Shown: positions 24,068 through 35,580 of the stretch, in pieces | Position numbering within the stretch: position 1 is the stretch's first letter | Layout of the letters: each line of letters opens with the position of its first letter | NCBI GenBank assembly: GCA_032433765.1 | Contig: JAVIAB010000092.1 | Coordinates: 105,561,779-105,625,778 of the forward strand | Direction of reading: 5' to 3' | Length of the DNA: 64,000 nucleotides | Source: Megaustenia siamemsis | Taxonomy: Eukaryota > Mollusca > Gastropoda > Stylommatophora > Ariophantidae | Translations under genes and position numbers: made by a program | The notes under the pieces: model-generated | What the model saw: the letters and a program-made list of their open reading frames with translations, nothing else | What the model was told of the DNA's origin: nothing | The model's database searches: none

Positions 24068-24258
24068 CATCACGAACGAGAGAGTTTGTAAAATAATCTC
24101 CTGTAACATAGACTCGCATGAAAGTATTTCCTAGGTTTGTAAGTACCCCAAAAAATATGATTGTACGGGAATATCACAGGATCTAGCGATCTCTCCAAAA
24201 TCATATATCAGAGAACAATATAATGAAGACGTAAAAGTAGACATGAGAGACAGTAACT
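23540..24258. other. No gene recognised; contains a (GA)n array
   Basis: A CAGA/GA microsatellite lies at about 24013-24062. The rest has no recognisable coding or repeat signature. Confidence 0.5.
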
Positions 24259-24270
24259 GATGATATTGAA

Positions 24271-24535
24271 GATTTTTAAAAAATGTAGAGTCCCGTCACG
24301 CCAAGTGGCGTATAGGGAATATGGTGTTAGTGACCATACCTTTTTTTTTTATATACCTTTGGCACATGATTTTTGGGGTAATGTGGTTGGTATTACTCCC
24401 GTACCGTTTTACCTTCCCAGAAAAAAAAATCCGGTACCTATTTAAGGCTGGGTGAACCCGAAAGCCGTCGGTCAGGATCGTACCCGACCTATTGTCCTTA
24501 GTAGTCCAGTTCACTAACCACTGAGCTATCGCGAC
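24271..24535 (-). repeat. tRNA-derived SINE, full length
   Basis: A minus-orientation copy. A 10-bp duplication TGATATTGAA (24261-24270 and 24536-24545) flanks it. The head is slightly decayed (AGTCGCGATAGCTCAG). Confidence 0.88.
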
Positions 24536-24969
24536 TGATATTGAATATAAGATAGGGTCAGACAAAATATTCGAAGAAACAAATAGAAACAAAATTAACA
24601 CACAACATTGAGGAATGAGAAATATCTTGAAAAGAACTTATGCTTTAAGTCCCCAAAACTTCAAAGGAATCAGGATGGCGTAGCTGAATCAAAGATTTCT
24701 ATTTGTTCTAATAGCTCGTCTCTAAAACCATAACCTAAAACCATAACCTCTAATCATGACATCTTTTCTAAGACAAAGTTTACCGGAATTCTATTATGTC
24801 AGACCATAAAATAACAAGAGAATATAATAAAATACAATGTATAGAAGCCCCGGTGTACTTACATTTGTCGAATGAATTTTGCATTTATTTAGTTGTATTA
24901 TAGATATATTGTATTTGTCAAGTGCAAATTTAAAACTATCAGTATATGTATATTACTATTGTGGATACA

Positions 24970-25034
<65 letters not shown>
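24970..25034. repeat. (TA)n microsatellite at a LINE F 3' end
   Basis: About 32 TA units touch the 3' terminus of the family F fragment that follows in minus orientation. They may be its tail or a target tract. Confidence 0.9.
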
Positions 25035-25038
<4 letters not shown>

Positions 25039-25039
25039 C

Positions 25040-25445
25040 TTTGGCGTCTTGACAGACGGTTGGTAGCAAGCAATCTAGATAAGTCAGTAGCTTAGTAAAG
25101 CATTAGTGTCTCATATTGGGTGCTGCTTTACTGAACATCTTTTCTCGTGGCTGAATTTGCCAATCCTGGACAGACAGATCCATCCACAGATCGAGCAAGG
25201 TGTAAACGCGATACACGGCCTTGTCTCCTTTCTCTTGCGCCTTTTGTCTTCTGAATTTGACATCAGCACTGTCTCGAAAGTTTCTGTGCCATTTTTTTTT
25301 AAATGTTTGCTCTCCATGTGCTACGATCTGCAGTCACATTTTCCCAGTTTCTTTCACTTATAGAAAATTTCCCCAAGGAAGCCCAGCAAACATCTCAGCA
25401 TTGGTCTGCCCTTTGGTCTCTTTCCGTCCCTAAGTTCGCCATACA
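25040..25445 (-). repeat. LINE family F 3' end with C2H2-like motif
   Basis: The minus strand reads FETVLMSNSEDKRRKRKE, CSICGWICLSRIGKFSH and RCSVKQHP. The terminal GTCAAGACGCCAAAGGCC matches the end of the copy at 31.9 kb. Confidence 0.7.
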
Positions 25446-25499
25446 ATATTTGTTTAGCAATACGATTAATATTATTTTTTATTACTATTTTATTATTAT

Positions 25500-25507
<8 letters not shown>

Positions 25508-25571
<64 letters not shown>
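25508..25571. repeat. (TA)n microsatellite
   Basis: About 32 TA units between a family F and a family B LINE fragment. Confidence 0.95.
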
Positions 25572-25574
<3 letters not shown>

Positions 25575-25599
25575 GTATTATCTATTGTGGATACAATAG

Positions 25600-26150
25600 T
25601 AACATCAGATGGAACTTGGACCACATAAATTAAAAGCAAAAATAGAACAGGCCAAAAAGACATTTCAGAAAATGAAAAACATCTTGTATTATAAGACTAT
25701 GTAGACAGAAGTAAGAAAGAAGGTTCATCGATGTTTAATAACCAAGTGAGTCATCGAGAGTAGGCAAACAAATAAACAGACGGTTAGAGGTCACAGATTC
25801 CTCAGAAAAATGTTAGGGTTTCCCGGACAACTAAGAAGATAAACTATATAGGAAATAGTCTACGAGACAATGCAAAAAGAGAGCACATAAAAAAAAAAAA
25901 CATCGGGGGGGGGGGGGGGGGCAATTGACATTTTTGGACATATCTTGAGAAGAGGAAAATTGGAATACTTGGTTACAACTAGCAAAATACAGGGGAAAAG
26001 AGAGATGGCGGACGACAAAGAGAGGATAATTCACAGTTTGGTGTCATACCATGAACTACAGTCAAGAACAGAATTGATACAATAAAGTGAGGATAGTGAA
26101 ATGTGGGAGGGCATGATCTCCTATGCCAGCTGATGTGGTACATGATGGCC
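25600..26150 (+). repeat. LINE family B 3' fragment, decayed
   Basis: It has the family B order, TEVRKKVHRCLI-like, then GHILRRGKLEYLVTTSKIQG and SLVSYH, to the (Y)A end near 26150. A G17 homopolymer at about 25904-25921 interrupts it. Confidence 0.7.
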
Positions 26151-26229
26151 ACGATGTATGTTGTTCAGAGACCATGTTTTAGATGACGTCCTTCCAATAA
26201 ATGATTACTGTAACACGTTCCAGCTGAAC

Positions 26230-26740
26230 ATTTTTAACATTATTTCTTTATTATGTTCGTAAATAGCAAAATAAGGATAAATACAAAGGAAAAAATGCTC
26301 AACTTCATCCTTAAATCAATCCCACGATATGGCTGTGAATGATGGAGAATAGCAACTATGATAATCACGAAGATACAAACTTCATTAATGGATGCTTGCA
26401 TATAATAAAAGGATGGAAATGGCAAGACAAACTCACTAACATAGAACTAAGGGAAAGTACCAGCCAAATACTAGTGAACAGATACAACAAAGACGACGAC
26501 GCTTGATAGGACACTGCAAACATAGTTTACACAACAAGCCAATATTTGGGGGAATTTCCAAGGGAGGAAACAGAGAGGAAGACCAAAATACTCTTGAAGA
26601 AGAAAGGTGGAAGCAGGAGATGAAGAGATAGGGACAAGGAACGACCTAAAGAGAATGACAAGAAACAGGACAACTTGAAAAGTGTCTGTTGAGGACCTAT
26701 TTTCCAGAGGGCAAAGAAAAGAAGTAGAAGAAGATGTAGT
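26230..26740 (+). repeat. LINE family E 3' fragment
   Basis: Decayed codons give KIQTSLMDACI-, IKGWKWQDKLTN, GRPKYS, GTRNDLKRM and SVEDLFSR. This parallels the better copy at 36.8-37.2 kb (GWKWQDKVTN, GKTWNDLKRI). Confidence 0.7.
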
Positions 26741-27019
26741 CATTTTCTTTGCGCTGTTCGTGATGTTCATCTGAGTATTTCATTATATTTAGAATGTATT
26801 TTTTAACAAACTATATCTCGTCTACATTTAGAAAAGTATTTTTCTTTTTTTTTTATCTAATTTCGTGAGATCACGGCAACCTTGTAAATATTTTCTAATG
26901 CACAAATATTTAACAGCCGGAACCAAAGTTTATTACGACCTGTATGCACATGCACGTTTTCTTAAAGTCTAGCATTTCATTACACAAATTAAACATGATA
27001 TTAATAGTCATATTTCAAT

Positions 27020-27320
27020 GGTAGATTATCCGAGCCCTTTGAGGTTAAATGTGGAGTAAGGCAGGGATGTATCCTAGCTTTAACCGTATTCGGGGTCAAT
27101 AGTGCTGCCCTCTAATACAATGTTCTTGAAGCAGTTCCTTGGGACATATACATCCGAGAAAGATCTGATTGCTTCTTGTCTAATCTAGCACGTTTGAGGT
27201 AAAAGACAACTGGTCTTAAACAGCTTCTACTTGTTGATGATCTTAGCTCACGTGAAAGAGTCCAGCCGTCAATGACTGACAGTCTAGCTATATAGATCGT
27301 ATTTCTTATTCTTGTCGTCA
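27020..27320 (+). repeat. LINE reverse-transcriptase fragment
   Basis: Encodes FEVKCGVRQGCILALTVFG, the conserved G-VRQGC motif of LINE reverse transcriptases. Further along are DIYIRERSDCFLSNLARLR and KQLLLVDDLSSRERVQ, where VDD stands for the catalytic (A)DD. It runs straight into the 27/29-bp minisatellite. Confidence 0.7.
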
Positions 27321-27332
27321 ACAAGTGTCCAG

Positions 27333-27947
27333 GAGACTGATACTCTAACAAGTGTCCAGGAGACTGTGATACTCTAACAAGTGTCCAGGAGACTGAAACT
27401 GTAACAAGTGTCCAGGAGACTGATACTCTAACAAGTGTTCAGGAGACTGATACTCTAACAAGTGTCCAGGAGACTGTGATACTCTAACAAGTGTCCAGGA
27501 GACTGTGATACTCTAACAAGTGTCCAGAAGACTGTGATACTCTAACAAGTGTCCAGGAGACTGTGATACTCTAACAAGTGTCCAGAAGACTGTGATACTC
27601 TAACAAGTGTCCAGGAGACTGCGATACTCTAACAAGTGTCCAGGAGACTGATACTCTAACAAGTGTCCAGGAGACTGTGATACTCTAACAAGTGTCAAGA
27701 AGACTGTGATACTCTAACAAGTGTCCAGGAGACTGTGATACTCTAACAAGTGTCCAGAAGACTGTGATACTCTAACAAGTGTCCAGGAGACTGATATTCT
27801 AACAAGTGTCCAGGAGACTGATACTCTAACAAGTGTCCAGGAGACTGATACTCTAACAAGTGTCCAGGAGACTGTGATACTGTAACAAGTGTCCAGGAGA
27901 CTGTGATACTATAACAAGTGTCCAGGAGACTGTGACACTCTAACAAG
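27333..27947. repeat. 27/29-bp minisatellite, about 22 units
   Basis: The core is ACAAGTGTCCAGGAGACTG followed by ATACTCTA or TGATACTCTA-type ends. Unit length alternates by presence of TG. Substitutions (CCAGAAG, TCAAGAAG) are scattered. Confidence 0.92.
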
Positions 27948-27964
27948 GTGTAGGCATACCCTCA

Positions 27965-28335
27965 ACTATTGAGTTATTGAGTTATTTGTGGGTCATCATC
28001 ATTGCACTCCGAATATGTCTATAGGTGCTCAGATCCCCTCCTCAGCAATTCTCGCAGTGTCCAGCGACTGACGTCTCCAGTTCTGTGATGGTTAATTAGT
28101 CTTCTTATACGCCCACTATGTTTCTCGTTTCTGGCTGTGTCCATCTTAACTCCCATCTCTTTCATTCGAAGGAGTGACGTGGACTCATGGTTGTCGAAGT
28201 CCTGTGTCCTTCTCAATTCCCGGAGGGCATTGATGATATCCGCCCGATCCATTGGTTGACCGTCCTCAACAATAGCGAAGCTAGCCAACCTGTCCGCTCT
28301 TTCATTTCCCCGTACTCCCGTGTGTCCTGGGAGCT
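27965..28335 (-). repeat. LINE fragment, RNase H C-terminal region
   Basis: The minus strand reads ERADRLASFAIVEDGQPMDR, ADIINALREL, RWTLRELLRRGSEHL and then a CSECNDDDPQIT-type end. It is close to the fragment at 2.2-2.7 kb. Confidence 0.8.
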
Positions 28336-28452
28336 CAAGTATAACACTAAATAATATACTCCTTGAATTTGTGCGGAACTTCTTACCTCGGCTCTACGGT
28401 CACAACCACCATCTTATTTCATGACAAGATAAATATCCGAATCGGAAACACT

Positions 28453-29240
28453 GCTTTAACATTGGTAAACTGAAACATAGAATACGGCCTACACAAAACT
28501 AACGCACACGACAAAAGTTCGAATTTAGCAAAACTGTGTGCTTTAACATTGGTAGACTTAAACATAGAATACGGCCTACACAAAACTAACGCACACGACA
28601 AAAGTTCGAATTTAGCAAAACTGTGTGCTTTAACATTGGTAGACTTAAACATAGAATACTGCCTACACAAAACTAACGCACACGACAAAAGTTCGAATTG
28701 AGCAAAAATGTGTGCTTTAACATTGGTAGACTTAAACATAGAATACAGCCTACACAAAACTAACGCACACGACAAAAGTTCGAATTGAACAAAACTGTGT
28801 GCTTTAACATTGGTAAACTTAAACATAGAATACGGCCTACACAAAACTAACGCATACGACAAAAGTTCGAATTGAACAAAACTGTGTGCTTTAACATTGG
28901 TAAACTTAAACATAGAATACGGCCTACACAAAACTAACGCACACGACAAAAGTTCGAATTGAACAAAACTGTGTGCTTTAACATTGGTAAACTTAAACAT
29001 AGAATACGACCTACACAAAACTAACGCACACGACAAAAGTTCGAATTGAACAAAACTGTGTGCTTTAACATTGGTAAACTTAAACATAGAATACGACCTA
29101 CACAAAACTAACGCAGAAGACAAAAGTTCGAATTGAACAAAACTGTGTGCTTTAACATTGGTAGACTTAAACATAGAATACGACCTACACAAAACTAACG
29201 CACAAGACAAAAGTTCGAATTGAACAAAACTGTGTACTTT
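28453..29240. repeat. 87-bp minisatellite, 9 units
   Basis: Units starting GCTTTAACATTGGTA recur every 87 bp from 28453 to 29149, with a partial tenth. Since 87 is a multiple of three, the minus strand stays open for 307 codons, repeating VKAHSFVQFELLS and ALVLCRSYSMFK. The sequence after the array (to about 29275) matches the reverse complement of 30858-30920, so the unit arose inside a dispersed repeat. Confidence 0.92.
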
Positions 29241-29292
29241 AACACAGTCAACTATAGACTTTACTAAGGGTGGCCTGGGGACGCAGAAAATC

Positions 29293-29710
29293 ATCATCAT
29301 CATGTACCATATCAGTTGGCGTAGGCGATCATATACTTCCACAATATTCTATCTACATTCCATCGGATCAGTTCTTTTGTTGACTGTTTTCCATGCCATG
29401 ACACCAAGCTATCCAGTATCTTCTCTCTTTGTCGTCCGCAGTCTCTCTTTCCCTGTATTTTGCCAGTTGTAACCAAGTATTCCAACTTTCCTCTTCTCAT
29501 GATGTGCCCGAAAAATGTTGATTGTTTCTTTCTGATGTTGTTTAGGAGCTGCCTTTCTGTATTGGCCTCTTTGAGAATTTCCTCATTGGTCTTTTTAGCT
29601 GTCCAGGAAACTTTCAACATTCTTCTGAGAAATCCCATCTCTGTGGCCTCTAACCGTCTTTTCATTTGGTTGTCTACTGTCCATGATTCGCTTCCATAGG
29701 TCAGAATTAG
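29293..29710 (-). repeat. LINE family B 3' fragment, open frame
   Basis: A minus frame of 147 codons (29312-29755) reads VRKRVNRCYLELILTYGSES, MLKVSWTAKKTNEEILKEAN, GHIMRRGKLEYLVTTGKIQG and DSLVSWHGKQSTKEL. The (ATG)n tail is at the left. It is one of the best preserved family B ends here. Confidence 0.85.
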
Positions 29711-30428
29711 TTCTAGATAGCACCGATTAACTCTCTTTCTCACTTCCATTGACATAGAGCGCAGAAAATAGTATAGGAAAATCCACCTACTAGCATAATG
29801 TTTTCAGTTATAGGAGCGATTGAGAGCTGATATAACCAGTGATGGAAAATGTAAAACTGAAATAAACAAAAGAATAGGAATGGCAAAAAGTAATTTTAAT
29901 GTCATGGAAAATATACTAACATCAAAACAAATAACACCAGGGCTAAAACTAAGAATAGCAAAATGTTATATCTTCTCAATATTCCTATATGGTGCAAAAA
30001 CATGGACATTAGAAAAAAAAACAGAACAGAGAATTGAAACCTTTGAAATGTGGATATATAGAAGAATAGTTCTAGATAGCACCGATTAACTCTCTTTCTC
30101 ACTTCCATTGACATAGAGCGCAGAAAATAAAATAGGAAAATCCACCTACTAACATAATGTTTTCAGTTATAGGAGCGATTGAGAGCTGATATAACCTGTG
30201 ATGGAAAATGTAAAACTGAAATAAACAAAAGAATAGGAATGGCAAAAAGTAATTTTAATGTCATGGAAAATATACTAACATCAAAACAAATAACACCAGG
30301 GCTAAAACTAAGAATAACAAAATGTTATATCTTCTCAATATTCCTATATGGTGCAAAAACAAGGACATTAGAAAAAAAACAGAACAGAGAATTGAAACCT
30401 TTGAAATGTGGATATATAGAAGAATAGG
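29711..30428. repeat. 359-bp direct tandem duplication
   Basis: Two adjacent copies (29711-30069 and 30070-30428) start TTCTAGATAGCACCGATT and differ at only a handful of bases. Each holds a junction of family B (minus) and family C (plus). The C part reads KTEINKRIGMAKSNFNVMEN and SIFLYGAKT. Confidence 0.9.
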
Positions 30429-30765
30429 CAGAATTAGATTAAAAAAAAAAAAGAAAACAATGACGTTTTAAAACAATTAAAAATGAAAAGAAAACTACTA
30501 AACACAATTCAAACAAGACAAATGAAATTTTTGGGCCATGTTTTAAAAGACACAACAGCCTACTAACAGTAATCTTGGAGGAGAAAATTCAAGGTAAAAG
30601 AGGCAGAGGCAGACCAAGACGAACATGGACGAGTAACATCAAAAGATGGACAAATCAGCCTATGATAAACCTGCACCATCAAAACAAGAGACAGAGCAGA
30701 ATGGCGCTCCATGGTAGCCAACCTTCGTTGCGGAGATGGCACCCAATGATGATGATGAGAGGGTT
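30429..30765 (+). repeat. LINE family C 3' end
   Basis: Continues from the second duplicate with LKMKRKLLNTIQTRQMKFFG, KIQGKRGRGRPRRTW, KRWTNQPM and RMALHGSQPSLRR in alternating frames. The end is CCCAATGATGATGATGAG. Confidence 0.8.
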
Positions 30766-31089
30766 GACATCACTATACCTACAACCCCCTCTGCACGTAA
30801 ATCTGAAAACGTCACTCTAATTAGTGGGTTTTCCGGTTTTATTATTTTGTTCGCAGGCCTTAGTAAATCTATAGTTGACTGTGGCTTAACACACTTCTAT
30901 GTGAATTCGAAACTTGGACTACTTATGTAGGGAAAGCAAGAAAGAAAGTTAAACAGCTTTTCATATGTGTTACCTTCTCAAGATAATGAACATCCGATAG
31001 CAGAACAAAGTAGCCAACTTTAATGTCTTGTAAATGAACCATACAAGCATCAATCATAGTAACATTTAGGAGTCGCAGTTTTTGAGGTG

Positions 31090-31860
31090 GTTGGGTCATG
31101 AGAAGAGTGGATAACAATCGTATTCCCAAACAATTATTTTATGGAGAACTTCGAGACGGAAAGAGATCAACGAGCAGGCCAGTGCTGAGATATAAAGATG
31201 GAATGAAATAAAAAAGCAGGCCAGTGCTGAGATATAAAGATAGAATGAAATCAAAGAGCAGGCTAGTGCTGAGATATAAAAATGGAATGAAATAAAAGAG
31301 CAGGCCAGTGCTGAGATATAAAGATGGAATGAAATCAAAGAGCAGGCTAGTGCTGAGATATAAAGATGGAATGAAATCAAAGAGCAGGCTAGTGCTGAGA
31401 TATAAAAATGGAATGAAATCAAAGAGCAGGCTAGTGCTGAGATATAAAGATGGAATGAAATCAAAGAGCAGGCTAGTGCTGAGATATAAAAATGGAATGA
31501 AATCAAAGAGCAGGCTAGTGCTGAGATATAAAAATGGAATGAAATCAAAGAGCAGGCTAGTGCTGAGATAATGTTTGCATGAATTCCTTGAGAGAATCAT
31601 GAAGCAATTTGGCGTCAGATCGTCAGATCAGAACACACAGAAAAAAAAAAGCACAACAAAATTCTAGGAAGAGATGATGTTAAAATCAGAAGACAAAAAG
31701 GCGTATAAAATGGATATAAAGACAAGCACTACAAATGCGTTTTGTTCATTCTGTGATCGGATCTGTCTATCCATGCGTGGCGAATTCAATCTTGAGAGAA
31801 GCCACACAGTAAAACAACATCCAGCATAAGATACCAATACATTACCCAACTACTGACGAA
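31090..31860 (+). repeat. LINE family F 3' end interrupted by a minisatellite
   Basis: It begins GHEKSG/VDNNRIPKQLFYGELRDGKR and then RPVLRYKDGMK, where the 42-bp array starts. After the array comes DVKIRRQKG, then RICLSMRGEFNLERSHTVKQ, the family's C-terminal finger region. The terminus near 31900 (TTGTCAAGACGCCAAAG) matches the copy at 25.04 kb. Confidence 0.75.
31154..31570. repeat. 42-bp minisatellite inside LINE coding sequence, about 10 units
   Basis: The unit GAGCAGGCTAGTGCTGAGAT continues with ATAAA(G/A)ATGGAATGAAAT. It encodes a 14-residue repeat LRYKDGMKSKSRLV on the plus strand and is open in two minus frames. The first unit is the LINE's own RPVLRYKDGMK segment. Confidence 0.92.
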
Positions 31861-32039
31861 TCATGATTGCTTGCTACCAACAGATTGTCAAGACGCCAAA
31901 GACTACATATACTAATTAAACATATCATTGATGTTTATATAATGTTAGGTTAGAGTCGTTAGCTCTGAGACTGAAGCGGACTGTAATGGTTGTCTGCTGG
32001 GAAAGTTGAAGCTTGTAATTCCTAGAGATAGTGCCACAC

Positions 32040-32225
32040 AGGGCCTTCTATGTTAACAACGCCTGCAGGAACATAGATGATCCTCAAGGGTCTTCTAGAT
32101 TAACAGACTACCAATGCATGATCTAAGGGAATATAGACGATCCTAAAGGGTCTTCTATATTATCAGACCCCCAATGCATTCCTAATGGGAACATAGATGA
32201 TCCTCAAGGGTCGTCTACATTATTC
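32040..32225. repeat. Imperfect tandem repeat of about 63 bp, 3 units
   Basis: GGAACATAGATGATCCTCAA and GGGTCTTCTA recur three times with about 10-20 percent divergence. Confidence 0.7.
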
Positions 32226-32239
32226 TGTAGAATTACCGC

Positions 32240-33010
32240 ATTTCAACATATTCTTAGTTGCAAAAAATAGTAAAAAAGCAAACCTTTATTATATCAGAAC
32301 TATCAAAATTACACCCAAAATGAATTGTTTTTAAAAAAAATAATTGGTTGAATTAGCAGACATACTTGTTGACTACTATCCCAGATATGACTTATTGCAA
32401 CCGAGAACACAAACTTATAATAACAACTATATAGGACTAGTACACTTTTATATATATTCACTTAAAAATAAAAAAAATAAATAAATAAAAGCACAACATG
32501 CCACTTTAAAAATCAATTAAATGTTTCCATTAAGAACAATAACCAACATATGTCCTTGTCAGCTGCCACAGAAAAGGCTTTAAACCTTATTACAATAACA
32601 AATGCGTGTGACAGTTACATAGTTAACTGGACTTGTGAGGGAGGTTTTATCATCACTATAACTCGTCTGTTCAAATAATAGCACATCGAGTTTCTTAACA
32701 ACTGAGTGCATGTCAGTTGTGTATCGCAGATGTTTCTGAGTTTTGTGTGGTCTTTCAACCTACTAATGTTAATTGTAGGAGTAAAAGCTTGACCCTTGAC
32801 TTCACAACTGATTGCCCAACTTGTATTTAAGATTGTTTTTTCTTTGCCATTAATGTTTGTTTCGTTCCTTTTCATCTTCCTGGCTCATAGTGAGATTTCT
32901 GTGACCTAGTGCTTTGCGACTTGCAATCCACCATGAATAGAGTCATCTGTGAGTTAGTAGACTCTTTCCGTGGTGAATAATTCCTTCTTCGTTTTCAGAA
33001 TGAAGTTGGA
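32240..33010. other. No gene recognised
   Basis: AT-rich sequence with poly-A tracts. A minus-strand open frame of 86 codons at 32615-32875 shows no motif. Confidence 0.5.
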
Positions 33011-33023
33011 TTAATTGGAACTG

Positions 33024-34506
33024 GGTAATTTCCTAAATATTATCAAATATGAAATATTAAATATTATCAAAGACATGTATGATGGTTACACATGTGCAGT
33101 TCGAACAGAGGAAGGACTGAGCGAATGTTTCCCAATAGAAACTGGGGTTAAACAAGGATGTATTTTATCGCCCTTGATATTTGGAATTGTTATGGACTTC
33201 ATAATGAAGAAATGCTGCACTGGTAATAAAGGCATCGAATGGATACAAGGAGACCATTTGGAGGACCTCGACTTTGCTGATGACATAGTTCTCATCAGCA
33301 GTCAGATAAAAACGATGCAGGAAAACACAAATGAACTATCATCAATAGCCAGCAAAATTGGGCTTGAGGTCAATCATGAAAAGACTAAAGTCATGAAAAG
33401 TTTAATTCCAACAAGTGACAAAATATACATGGAAAACAAACCAGTAGAAGAGATCGATCACTTTATCTATCTTGGAAGTCACATTGATCGAGAAGGGGAT
33501 ACGAGCAAAGAAATTAGAATCAGACTGGCTAAAGCAGCAATGTCTTTCAGAAGCCTTGAAAAGTTGTGGAAATCAAAACTCATTAGCACAAACACAAAAC
33601 TTAGGCTATTCAAATCAAATGTACTATCAACCCTTACGTATGCGTGTGAAAGCTGGAAAACAACAAGAGATATAGAAACAAAGTTGAACGCATTCGAAAA
33701 TAAATGTCTAAGGAAAATACTTGGTATAGAATGGAACGAATTCAAAACAAACGAGGAAATTAGAGAAATCGCCAATCAACCACTAATATCTTCAGTAATT
33801 AAGAAAAGACGATGGTCATACGTTGGACATGTGATGAGAAGAGATAATAATCGAATAGCAAAGCAAGCCCTCATATGGGAAACAACAGGTAAAAGAAAAA
33901 GAGGAAGACCCAGGGAGACACTGAGAAGAACATTGATGAGAGAGGCAAGAGCAGCAGGAATCGGCTCCATCAATGAGATAGAACTGCTTGCACAGAACAG
34001 AGACAGATGGCGAGATTTGATAAAATATCTTTAAAAGAAAACTGCTAGAACAAAAATTCATATAGGAGAAGGTGTATCTTGGTCTACGCCCTATGGGCCG
34101 GTTACGGCTCGAAAGGTCAATAGATAGATAGAATTTCCTAGTTTGATCAGATATATTATTTCAGTTTGGAAGAGTGATGTCCCCTAAAATATGTCTGCCA
34201 AAATACAGTGGTTCTACGCATTCTTGGCGTTGGGGTCATTGTACCCTTCGATCAGAAGATCATAATTAGGCCGAGTGGCGTCGTTTTTGTCACGCGTTAT
34301 AATATATTTATAAATATTTAACACTAAAGCTAAACCTAACCCCTGGACCCAACGCCCAATCAACAGATACTCCGAAATGATTACATGCCAGCGTAATGAC
34401 CCCAACGCCAAGAATGCGTAGAACCACTGTATTTTGGCAGACATATTTTAGGGGACATCACTCTTCCAAACTGAAATAATATATCTGATCAAACTAGGAA
34501 ATTACC
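33024..34506. mobile_element. MITE-like inverted-repeat element with nested LINE
   Basis: The arms are 109 bp and perfectly complementary (34132-34240 and 34395-34503). They extend to 112 bp when the three bases GGT at 33024, left of the nested LINE, are paired with ACC at 34504. Spacer 34241-34394 is non-coding. The element ends GGTAATTTCC and is flanked by an 8-bp duplication TGGAACTG (33016-33023 and 34507-34514). Without the LINE it is 378 bp. The 8-bp duplication fits hAT, P or Merlin-type transposases; the superfamily is not settled. Confidence 0.8.
33036..34131 (+). repeat. LINE family D, young 5'-truncated copy
   Basis: A 339-codon frame (33015-34034) covers the late reverse transcriptase. 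It has TGVKQGCILSPLIFGIVMDF, FADDIVLISSQ (catalytic FADD box), NHEKTKVM and IYLGSHIDREGD, then the C-terminal domain with CLRKILGIEWNEFKTNEEI and GHVMRRDNNRIAKQALIWET. The endonuclease is lost. A 3' UTR ends GGCTCGAAAGGTCAATAGA then a GATA tail. The 9-bp duplication AATTTCCTA (33027-33035 and 34132-34140) lies within the inverted-repeat element's left arm. Confidence 0.9.
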
Positions 34507-34514
34507 TGGAACTG

Positions 34515-34960
34515 TTTTCTTATCTATGTGCATTAACTCAGTCTAATAGTTCCTCAGTTTCACAAAACGACAATATGACTACAGTTTTATGTAGCGATAG
34601 GTGAATCGAGCTTATGAGTGGACAAATTTATTGACTGTTGAGTTTATCACTATTTTAAATGGATATTTGATTATTTATTTGATCCTGAACCTTATTTGAT
34701 TCTGCTAAGAGTTCAGAGTAGAGTACAAGGAATACTTAAAGCAAATATTTATTTCTATCCTTTTTTGCCATTCTTGTGTGATTTTTGCTATTTCTAAACT
34801 AATAACTACCAATAATCACCTTCACCAGAACGCTCAAATTGTTTGTGAACAAAATATACCAAACGAATTATAAGGTAACAATGGGGTTAATTAGCTTATT
34901 AATAAATATATCATTTGACAGCAATCTAGAGTTTGAAAAAAAAAACATTTTGTGCAACAA
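34515..34960. other. No feature recognised
   Basis: AT-rich intergenic sequence without motifs. Confidence 0.5.
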
Positions 34961-34969
34961 ATTTAAGTT

Positions 34970-35580
34970 AACCATCATCATCAAGTACCATGCCTAATGG
35001 CGTAGGTGACCATGTCTCTCCACAACTTTCAATCTCGAGTTATTTATAATTTCTGTTGTTGACCTTCTGTAAAGCCATTTTCTTAAGCTGTAGGTGCCTT
35101 TTTTTTCTCTGTTTCCCTCTATCTCTTCGTCCCTCAATTTTTCCAGTTGTCGAAATATATTCCAGCTATTCCATTCTCATTACATGGCAAAAAAAAATGA
35201 TGATTGTATCTGCTTAATTTTGGAAATTCGCTGTCTTTTTGCTTTAACCTCTTTTAGAACGTTTTCATTACTCTTCTTAGCTGTCCATGGTATTATCAAC
35301 ATTCTTCTGTAAAACCACATTTCTACAGCCTCCAGTGATTTTCTTGTGTATTGTCCTATTGTCCTTGATTCACATCCATATGTTAAGACTGACTCTACAT
35401 AACGCATAAAAACTCTGTTTCTTGTTTCTATTGTCAACAATGAATTTCACAGTATCTTTCTCATTTTTTGTAAAGCTGCTTTTGCCTGAGTGTTTCTGCA
35501 TCTCACCTGTGTTGTACATCTACCATCTGAGGTTAACAGTGCGCCCCCCCCCCTCCCCAAAAAAAAAAAATTAGAGGAAG
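34970..35580 (-). repeat. LINE family A 3' fragment with odd 5' junction
   Basis: The minus strand gives MLTIETRNRVFMRYVESVLT, MLIIPWTAKKSNENVLKEVK and the YASRLGT-type end at left with an ATC tail. A 9-bp duplication ATTTAAGTT (34961-34969 and 35581-35589) flanks it. At the 5' junction, C11, a short CTCCCC and A12 replace family sequence. Confidence 0.82.

Noticed and set aside
27333..27947. Possible CRISPR-like array of short repeats
   Set aside because: Units are contiguous, without unique spacers, and the genome is eukaryotic. It is a minisatellite.
28419..29342. 307-codon minus-strand frame with repeats of VKAHSFVQFELLS
   Set aside because: It is the translation of an 87-bp minisatellite whose period is a multiple of three. 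There are no start context, splice sites or conserved domain.
31096..31600. Two overlapping 150-codon minus frames with ISALACSLISFH repeats
   Set aside because: They arise from the 42-bp array, which is open in several frames by composition.
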